A stretch of DNA of 11,701 bases from Prevotella sp. Lineage in GTDB: Bacteria > Bacteroidota > Bacteroidia > Bacteroidales > Bacteroidaceae. The position numbers and the translations under genes are program-made. The notes under the pieces are model-generated. The model was not told where the DNA came from, searched no databases, and saw only the letters and a list, made by a program, of their open reading frames with translations. Below, one piece after another: positions 6,609-11,701 of the stretch. Numbering within the stretch: the stretch's first letter is position 1; every line of letters starts with the position of its first letter. The stretch covers positions 1 through 11,701 of the forward strand of contig JAEEZP010000261.1 in assembly GCA_016291915.1 (NCBI GenBank), in the 5' to 3' direction.

Positions 6609-8228
6609 ATGATTCACAGACTACATACAGACATACTACCACCAAAGTTGTTCACCTACCCTTTCTGTTATGAGCCTCATCCCTTGTGTCTGCAGGCAAA
6701 AGAGAAGGTAGTGGAATATATAGAAGATCATCAGGAGATACACCAAGATGCACAGACAGGAAAGATGTTTGGCATCTTGGTGGTTTCCCCGAAAGACACA
6801 CCCACCACCCCCGACAATCTTTTCTTCCTTGCAGCTTATTCCGGACTGTTAGCAGGCAGAAACGACTGGGAGTGGTTTGTGCCTCCTGTCTTTGATGCCC
6901 AACAGACAGATGGTTATTTCAAGACTCACGAACGGGAGATCACCGTTATCAACAAAAAGATTGAAGATATTGAGCATGCTGCCGATTACCGCTCGTGTCG
7001 GAAAGATTTTCAAAATAGTGAGCAACAGATGCGTCAGTTGATCGATGACTATAAGAAAAAGATGACTGTCGCTAAGATGAACCGTGACATACTACGGATA
7101 TCCCGTAACCTTTCTCCCGAAGAGCATGCCGAGCTCATTCGCGAAAGTCAGTTTATGAAGGCTGAGCTCCATCGACTGAAGAAAAAGCAGGAGGAACTGA
7201 TCAAAGACAAAAGGGAAAAATACGAGCGATATACCCTTCAGATAGAAGCGTTAAAAGCACAGCGCAAACAACTATCCGACCAGTTACAACAGTGGTTGTT
7301 CGCCCAATATCATCTCCTGAATGCCAAAGGAGAGGAAAAAGACCTGATAGAGATTTTCGATGAGTATAAAGGAGAGTTGCCTCCGGGCGGGGCAGGTGAC
7401 TGTTGTGCACCGAAGTTACTGCAATACGCTTATCAGCATCAGCTAAAACCACTTTGTATGATGGAGTTCTGGTATGGGAAATCGCCGAAGGCAGAAGTGA
7501 GGCACCATCTGCATCACTATCCATCCTGTCGCGGGAAATGCCTGCCAATCCTTACCTTTATGATGCAAGGACTGAAAGTAGAGCCCAACCCCATGGAGAA
7601 CAAGTCCGTTGGCGAGATCAAAATCATTTATGAGGACGAATCACTGCTTGTCGTCAACAAACCTGCCGGCATGCTCAGTGTGCCTGGGAAGATTCAGGGA
7701 CCCTCCGTGGAAACCATCATAAGGGAATACCTCCATGACGACACGAACCCACTCATCGTTCACCGACTGGATATGGAGACCTCCGGACTGATGTTGCTTG
7801 CCAAGACGAAATGGATACATCAAGAACTACAGAGACAGTTTGAGCAGCATCAGATTAAGAAAACCTATATCGCCATCCTCGACGGCAAACCTGCTGGGAG
7901 AAAGCATATCGTATTGCCTATCCGACCGAATATCGACGACCGACCACGGCAGATGATCGACTATGAGAATGGGAAGGAAGCCATAACAGATGTAGAGATT
8001 ATTGAAGAGAAAGAGGGAAAGACACGCGTGGCTCTCCATCCCCAAACCGGCCGTACGCATCAGTTGCGGGTACATTGCGCTCACAAAGAAGGACTTGACT
8101 GTCCGATCTCAGGAGATACCTTATATGGCAAGTCTGCTGATCGTCTGTATCTCCATGCATGGAAGATCACCTTCACACATCCTAAGACACAGGAAACGAT
8201 GACCTTTGTCTCGGAGCCTGACTTCTAG
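6609..8228 (+). CDS. RluA family RNA pseudouridine synthase with long N-terminal extension
   Basis: This enzyme isomerises specific uridines to pseudouridine in rRNA or tRNA. The C-terminal domain (about 335-539) is a complete RluA-type catalytic domain: YEDESLLVVNKPAGMLSVPG (341-360), the catalytic HRLDMETSGLMLLAK with Asp388, KKTYIAILDG (417-426), and HPQTGRTHQLRVH (477-489). The first 335 residues are not the S4 domain of standard RluA/RluD. They hold CYEPHPLC (20-27), a globular stretch ending WEWFVPPVFD (87-96), a charged coiled coil of about 105-235, then GDCCAPKLL (263-271) and YPSCRGKC (304-311). The total of 539 aa is about twice a minimal RluA. I recall similarly long RluA-family proteins in other bacteria, so this is probably a conserved subfamily, not a local fusion. 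The target RNA position is not predictable. It converges with the transporter gene, leaving 24 bp between stops. Confidence 0.92.
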   Translation: MIHRLHTDILPPKLFTYPFCYEPHPLCLQAKEKVVEYIEDHQEIHQDAQTGKMFGILVVSPKDTPTTPDNLFFLAAYSGLLAGRNDWEWFVPPVFDAQQTDGYFKTHEREITVINKKIEDIEHAADYRSCRKDFQNSEQQMRQLIDDYKKKMTVAKMNRDILRISRNLSPEEHAELIRESQFMKAELHRLKKKQEELIKDKREKYERYTLQIEALKAQRKQLSDQLQQWLFAQYHLLNAKGEEKDLIEIFDEYKGELPPGGAGDCCAPKLLQYAYQHQLKPLCMMEFWYGKSPKAEVRHHLHHYPSCRGKCLPILTFMMQGLKVEPNPMENKSVGEIKIIYEDESLLVVNKPAGMLSVPGKIQGPSVETIIREYLHDDTNPLIVHRLDMETSGLMLLAKTKWIHQELQRQFEQHQIKKTYIAILDGKPAGRKHIVLPIRPNIDDRPRQMIDYENGKEAITDVEIIEEKEGKTRVALHPQTGRTHQLRVHCAHKEGLDCPISGDTLYGKSADRLYLHAWKITFTHPKTQETMTFVSEPDF

Positions 8229-8252
8229 TAAGGAATATGGTTTTTGAAAAGA

Positions 8253-9914
8253 CTACAGGAAGAACATCAGCATCACCTGAATAAGGATGACACGAAGGAA
8301 CATACCAAGGGGATAGACGGTGGCATAACTCACACTAGGCGTATCACTCGAGATCGTATCGTTGGCATATGTCAGAGCCATGGGGTTAGCCATCGATCCA
8401 CAGAGGATTCCGCAGATTGTTCCATAGTCGTACTTCTTCAACTTCAGAAGCAGGAAACCAATCAACAAGACAGGAACGATGGTCAGCAGGAAACCAACCC
8501 CGATCCATACCAAGCCCTCAGGACGCATCACTGTCTCAAAGAAATGCACACCACTGTCAAGTCCCAGACAAGCCAGATACAGCGACAATCCAAGTTTACG
8601 TAACATTAGTGAAGCACTGCGCGTTGTATAAGTGATCAGATGGAAACGCGGTCCGAAAGCACCCACCAATATTCCGACAATAATCGGTCCGCCTGCAATA
8701 CCCAACCGCACAGGAATACTCATCCCCGGCAGATGAATAGGGACAGCTCCTAAGACCAGTCCGAAGATGATGCCGATAAAGATTGCTGACAGATTAGGCT
8801 CGTTAAGACTCTCTACCCTATTACCGAACAATGCCTCCACATCAGCCACAGCCTTCGGTTCTCCGACGATATGCAGACGGTCGCCATACTGCAGACGAAG
8901 GTTGGGAAGCGCCAGTAAGGTAAGGTCACCACGTGACACCCTGCTGACATTCACACGATGGGTGTGCCTCAGTTGCAGATCACCTAATGTCTTACCATTC
9001 AGCATCGGACGGGTGAGTACCACGATCCTGCTCTCTACCTTTGTATCAAGTGAGTTCCAATCGACTTCCTCCTTATTCCAGTCTTCTTCCAACCGCTTTC
9101 CGAAAAGTACCTCTAATACTGAAGCCTCATCCTGAGTAGCAACCACCATCAAACGGTCATTCATTTTCAACTGTGTAGCCGACTTAGGTACGATAACCTC
9201 CCCGTTTCTCCACACACGTGAGATGATGAATTTCAGTTGCGTCATGATTGCCAACTGAGCCAATGTCTTACCATGGATAGCGGGATTGACGACCTCAAAA
9301 CGGGCGATATATGTTTCTTTTTCGGTATTCTGATGCTTGACGATAAGATCCTCCGCACGTACAAACAGTTTCCGTAATACAAGAATAGCCAATATTACAC
9401 CCACCACGCCCAAAGGATAAGTGAGCGCACAACCTAATGCTGTGCCACTGGCAGAGATACCCAACTGCGAAAGTGTCTGTTGGGCTGCTCCCAAGGCAGG
9501 GGTATTCGTAGTAGCGCCACACAACAGTCCGGCCATATCCGGAAGACTGATACCCGTCAAAGGACATAATACGAGTGCTAAGACAGACCCTAAAAGGATG
9601 ATCGCCACACTCCACATGTTCAACGATAAACCCTCATGAGCCAAAGAACCGAAGAATCCCGGTCCTACACTCAATCCTAAGACATAGACAAAAAGGATCA
9701 GTCCGAAGTTCTGAGCATAGTCCATCATCTCTGCATCCCCACGGACACCCAGATGTCCGGCAAGAATACCGATGAAAAAGACAAAGGCAATACCTAAGGA
9801 GACACCTAATATCTTCACCTTTCCAAGGGCAAGACCCACAGCACATATCAACGATAGTATCACTACCGTCTGTACTGCAGAAGGACTAAAAAACAAATTG
9901 CTGATCCACTCCAT
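8253..9914 (-). CDS. YidE/AspT-type membrane transporter with two RCK_C domains
   Basis: This is an inner-membrane transporter of 553 aa, the same length as E. coli YidE. The architecture is two hydrophobic halves (about 13-185 and 374-553, roughly five to six membrane segments each) joined by a cytoplasmic region with two TrkA-C/RCK_C domains (about 200-272 and 290-366). The halves are an internal duplication: CGATTNTPALGAAQQT (132-147) matches CGSMANPMALTYANDT (505-520), and TYPLGVVGVILAIL is echoed by VYPLGMFLRVILI. FGLILFVYVLGLSVGPGFF (70-88) is characteristic of the aspartate:alanine exchanger family. The RCK_C domains probably sense a small ligand. The substrate is unknown; the family includes AspT (aspartate/alanine exchange), but most members are uncharacterised. 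It lies 49 bp downstream of the pyridoxal kinase gene on the same strand with no promoter or terminator between, so they are probably co-transcribed. Confidence 0.92.
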   Translation of the reverse strand: MEWISNLFFSPSAVQTVVILSLICAVGLALGKVKILGVSLGIAFVFFIGILAGHLGVRGDAEMMDYAQNFGLILFVYVLGLSVGPGFFGSLAHEGLSLNMWSVAIILLGSVLALVLCPLTGISLPDMAGLLCGATTNTPALGAAQQTLSQLGISASGTALGCALTYPLGVVGVILAILVLRKLFVRAEDLIVKHQNTEKETYIARFEVVNPAIHGKTLAQLAIMTQLKFIISRVWRNGEVIVPKSATQLKMNDRLMVVATQDEASVLEVLFGKRLEEDWNKEEVDWNSLDTKVESRIVVLTRPMLNGKTLGDLQLRHTHRVNVSRVSRGDLTLLALPNLRLQYGDRLHIVGEPKAVADVEALFGNRVESLNEPNLSAIFIGIIFGLVLGAVPIHLPGMSIPVRLGIAGGPIIVGILVGAFGPRFHLITYTTRSASLMLRKLGLSLYLACLGLDSGVHFFETVMRPEGLVWIGVGFLLTIVPVLLIGFLLLKLKKYDYGTICGILCGSMANPMALTYANDTISSDTPSVSYATVYPLGMFLRVILIQVMLMFFL

Positions 9915-9963
9915 CTATACCCTTGTTAAAAAGTTGAATAGTCGTCACTCCGACTCCTTAACG

Positions 9964-10782
9964 TTACAACATATTCAGATAATTCTCCACCGGTATGCCA
10001 CGGTTTTTGTCCACATTGTCTTTATTGGCATCGATCAACCGGTAGAGCGCATCTATAGCAGCAGAGGTACTCTCATCCAACGATTTTCCATTCAGGAAAT
10101 GACCGATAAGGATGGCAGAGAACAAATCACCCGTTCCCGGGAAGTGAACGGGAATCTCAGTATATGGCAAAAGGAAATACTCCTCCGTAACATGGTTATA
10201 TCCCACCACGGATGTCTGTCCGTCAACGAGTACACTGGTGATCAATGCCGACAGGGTTCCCATCGCCCGCAATTTCTCTATCAGCTCTTTCGCCTCCTGG
10301 AAAGTGATGCCCTCTTTCTTATAAGGGGAATCCGTCAGATAGGCAGCCTCTGTATAATTGGGGAATATCAGATGAGCCACCGATATCATCTCACGCATGC
10401 ACTCCACACGGTCTTCCGTAACACCATTATATAGTTTTCCCTCATCACCCATGATCGGATCGACGAAGATCTGCGTACCACAGGCAGCCTGTTCACGGCA
10501 ATAGTCGGCAACCATCCTTGCCTGACGGGCAGAACAGATAAAACCGGTGGCTATCGCATCGAAACGGAAACCTAACTCTTTCCATACAGGGAAGACACCC
10601 TGGATATAGTCTGTGGTCTCCAAGATATTAAACTTCCCATAGTCTAACGTATTACTCACCAGAGCTGTCGGCATGTTGTACACAGGATAACCCATATACG
10701 ACAAGACGGGGAGCATGGCTGCCGTAGCCACCTTCCCATATCCGGCCAAGTCATTGATTAACAATATCTGCTTTTTTACCAT
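9964..10782 (-). CDS. Pyridoxal/pyridoxamine kinase (ribokinase superfamily)
   Basis: This enzyme phosphorylates vitamin B6 vitamers using ATP in the cytoplasm, a salvage route to pyridoxal phosphate. At 272 aa it is close to the usual pyridoxal kinase size (about 280). Features seen are: the N-terminal strand ILLINDLAGYGKVA (6-19), ALVSNTLDYGKF (40-51), DAIATGFICSARQ (75-87), VDPIMGDEGKLY (107-118), PNYTEA (141-146), ITSV (181-184), and the catalytic/anion-hole motif FPGTGDLFSAIL (214-225) with Asp219 as the likely base. The order matches PdxY/PdxK; which vitamer is preferred is not clear, and a ThiD-like hydroxymethylpyrimidine kinase is less likely given the motif set. ATG 10782 is the only sensible start because the conserved first strand follows within five residues. 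Its product PLP is the cofactor of MetY encoded elsewhere in this window, though nothing suggests co-regulation. Confidence 0.88.
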   Translation of the reverse strand: MVKKQILLINDLAGYGKVATAAMLPVLSYMGYPVYNMPTALVSNTLDYGKFNILETTDYIQGVFPVWKELGFRFDAIATGFICSARQARMVADYCREQAACGTQIFVDPIMGDEGKLYNGVTEDRVECMREMISVAHLIFPNYTEAAYLTDSPYKKEGITFQEAKELIEKLRAMGTLSALITSVLVDGQTSVVGYNHVTEEYFLLPYTEIPVHFPGTGDLFSAILIGHFLNGKSLDESTSAAIDALYRLIDANKDNVDKNRGIPVENYLNML

Positions 10783-10790
10783 ATCGGTTG

Positions 10791-10798
10791 CAAAGGTA
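10791..10798 (-). promoter_or_regulatory. Probable -7 element of the pyridoxal kinase gene, very close to its start codon
   Basis: On the minus strand TACCTTTG (10798-10791) matches TAnnTTTG exactly and is followed by CA, as in the opposite promoter at 10882-10889. Its last base is only 8 nt before the start ATG at 10782, so transcription would start about 3-6 nt before the coding sequence. No TTTG is present 19-21 nt upstream; that stretch is the AT-rich tandem repeat. Confidence 0.5.
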
Positions 10799-10806
10799 CA
10801 ACATAA

Positions 10807-10841
10807 AATTAATAATTGATAATTAATAATTAATAATTAAG
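10807..10841. repeat. AT-rich tandem repeat, five 7-bp units (AATTAAT type)
   Basis: Five consecutive heptamers fill the divergent gap: AATTAAT (10807-10813), AATTGAT (10814-10820), AATTAAT (10821-10827), AATTAAT (10828-10834) and AATTAAG (10835-10841). The array lies where the -33 box of the pyridoxal kinase promoter should be and about 17 bp before the -33 box of the PfkB kinase. A single AATTGAT followed by AAT also occurs in the susC-susD gap (623-632). Array length could vary between strains and alter promoter spacing. Confidence 0.8.
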
Positions 10842-10844
10842 AGT

Positions 10845-10875
10845 TTTTACTATGAAATTTGGTGCTATAGTAAAA
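10845..10875. promoter_or_regulatory. Perfect 9-bp inverted repeat bracketing a -33 box, candidate operator
   Basis: TTTTACTAT (10845-10853) and ATAGTAAAA (10867-10875) are exact reverse complements separated by 13 bp, with centres 22 bp apart (about two helical turns). The spacer holds the -33 TTTG (10858-10861) of the downstream sugar kinase promoter. The geometry fits a dimeric repressor that covers the promoter. As RNA it would form a hairpin only on transcripts from elsewhere, because it lies upstream of the expected start. It has no T-tract after it, so it is not a terminator. Confidence 0.55.
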
Positions 10876-10889
10876 TAACATTACCTTTG
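10858..10889 (+). promoter_or_regulatory. Probable promoter of the PfkB-family kinase gene
   Basis: TTTG (10858-10861), a 20-nt spacer and TACCTTTG (10882-10889) match the Bacteroidota consensus at every defined position. Transcription would begin near 10893-10896, giving a leader of about 25 nt without a Shine-Dalgarno sequence before ATG 10920. Confidence 0.75.
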
Positions 10890-10919
10890 CAGTCAAATAA
10901 AATTGTAACTACTTATAAA

Positions 10920-11701
10920 ATGAAAGATATCTGTTGTATCGGTCACATCACATTAGACAAGATCATTACGCCAAAGAAAACAACATATATGAACGGCGGC
11001 ACGTCGTTCTATTTCGCTTATGCCATCAACCAACTTCCACAGAAAGTTTCTTTCCAGTTGGTTACCTCCACATCCGAGGAAGATGCATGCGCTGTCAAGA
11101 GGATGCAGAAAAGAGGCATCGATGCCATCAACCATATCAGCAGTCATACCGTCATCTTCGAAAACAAATACGGTGAGGATATGAACAACCGCACACAACG
11201 TGTGCTCGACAAGGCAGAGCCTTTCACCATAGAGAAGGTGAAAGACGTGGATGCAAAGGTGTATCACTTAGGAACCCTGTTGAGTGACGATTTCCCCAAC
11301 GAGGTGGTGGAATATCTTGCCGGAAAAGGAAAGATCTCCATCGATGTGCAAGGCTATCTCCGTGAGGTTCGCAACAAGGTGGTTTACCCTATCGACTGGA
11401 AGGATAAGTTGAGAATCCTCCAATGTACTGATATCCTGAAAGTAAATGAGCACGAGATGGAAGTCGTCTCCGGACTGAAGGATCCTCGCGAGGCAGCCAA
11501 ACGTCTGGCATCATGGGGTGTCCACGAGGTGATCATCACACTTGGGAGTTATGGATCGCTGATCTTCGCCGGGGATAAGTTCTACGAGATTCCTGCCTAT
11601 ACACCGAAACAGGTGGTAGATGCCACTGGCTGTGGGGACACTTATTCCGCAGGTTACCTATACACCCGTGCCTTAGGTGCTGACTATGAAGAGGCAGGGC
11701 G
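10920..11701 (+). CDS. PfkB-family carbohydrate kinase (ribokinase-like), truncated by window end
   Basis: This is the start of a sugar or nucleoside kinase gene; 260 codons are visible and the frame is open to the window end. ATG 10920 is chosen because it is the first start after a consensus promoter and leads directly into the first strand (KDICCIGHITLDKI, 2-15). Further features are a GGTSFYFAYAINQLP helix (26-40), which corresponds to the substrate-binding GG motif of the family, SIDVQGYLR (140-148), the NxxE motif in KVNEHE (Asn176, Glu179) used for Mg/phosphate, and the PfkB signature DATGCGDTYSAGY (234-246) with catalytic Asp240. The GCGD form replaces the more common GAGD. Only the last helices are missing, roughly 30-50 residues. 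The sugar substrate cannot be named. The gene is divergent from another ribokinase-superfamily enzyme, the pyridoxal kinase. Confidence 0.9.
   Translation, partial: MKDICCIGHITLDKIITPKKTTYMNGGTSFYFAYAINQLPQKVSFQLVTSTSEEDACAVKRMQKRGIDAINHISSHTVIFENKYGEDMNNRTQRVLDKAEPFTIEKVKDVDAKVYHLGTLLSDDFPNEVVEYLAGKGKISIDVQGYLREVRNKVVYPIDWKDKLRILQCTDILKVNEHEMEVVSGLKDPREAAKRLASWGVHEVIITLGSYGSLIFAGDKFYEIPAYTPKQVVDATGCGDTYSAGYLYTRALGADYEEAG

Noticed and set aside
8244..8603. 119-codon open frame on the plus strand after the pseudouridine synthase
   Set aside because: It is antisense to the C-terminal membrane half of the transporter; its composition (rich in Gln, His, Thr) is what antisense membrane-protein sequence gives.
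9940..9955. Five-bp inverted repeat AGTCG/CGACT between the kinase and transporter genes
   Set aside because: It is short and has no T-tract on the minus strand after it, so it does not support a terminator inside the operon.
9772..10434. 220-codon open frame on the plus strand across the transporter and kinase genes
   Set aside because: It overlaps two well-supported minus-strand genes in antisense, and the translated protein looks like no family I know.
1..11701. Mobile element, CRISPR array, toxin-antitoxin or phage-defence system
   Set aside because: No transposase, integrase, Cas, toxin, or nuclease motif was found in any supported gene, and the short repeats present are not CRISPR-like in unit length or spacing.

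Overview
The window reads as chromosome of a member of the Bacteroidota, most likely Prevotellaceae (Prevotella/Segatella-like). The evidence is a SusC/SusD outer-membrane pair, start codons without Shine-Dalgarno sequences, and several matches to the Bacteroidota promoter pattern TTTG - 19 to 20 nt - TAnnTTTG. Genus is an inference; no rRNA or other marker gene is present. The window is densely coded: about ten genes, no gap over 230 bp, and no tRNA, rRNA, CRISPR array, insertion sequence or prophage gene that I can see.

Layout, left to right. (1) 1-2937, plus strand: the 3' end of a SusC/RagA TonB-dependent transporter followed by a large SusD/RagB lipoprotein. This is the tail of a nutrient-uptake operon, closed by a hairpin at 2991-3025. 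(2) 3060-5036: metY (O-acetylhomoserine sulfhydrylase, minus strand) divergent from an Lrp/AsnC regulator (plus strand). They share a 225-bp AT-rich region carrying two back-to-back consensus promoters and a direct repeat, so the regulator is a good candidate to control itself and metY. (3) 5196-6539: two exported proteins, each with its own promoter: a small outer-membrane beta-barrel protein ending in a strong intrinsic terminator, and a small nitroreductase-fold protein with a signal peptide. (4) 6609-8228: an RluA-type pseudouridine synthase whose C-terminal catalytic domain follows about 335 residues of cysteine-containing and coiled-coil sequence. (5) 8253-10782, minus strand: a probable two-gene operon, pyridoxal/pyridoxamine kinase then a YidE/AspT-type membrane transporter with two RCK_C domains. 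(6) 10920-11701, plus strand: a PfkB-family sugar kinase cut by the window end, divergent from the pyridoxal kinase.

The genes are mostly housekeeping or typical accessory metabolism: nutrient capture, sulfur amino-acid synthesis, vitamin B6 salvage, RNA modification and transport. I do not see an obviously undescribed multi-gene system. The observations most worth following are regulatory: an inverted repeat bracketing the -33 box of the PfkB kinase, a near-leaderless pyridoxal kinase promoter, the metY/lrp divergent promoter region, and short 7-bp tandem repeats. The N-terminal half of the pseudouridine synthase and the exported nitroreductase are the most interesting proteins.
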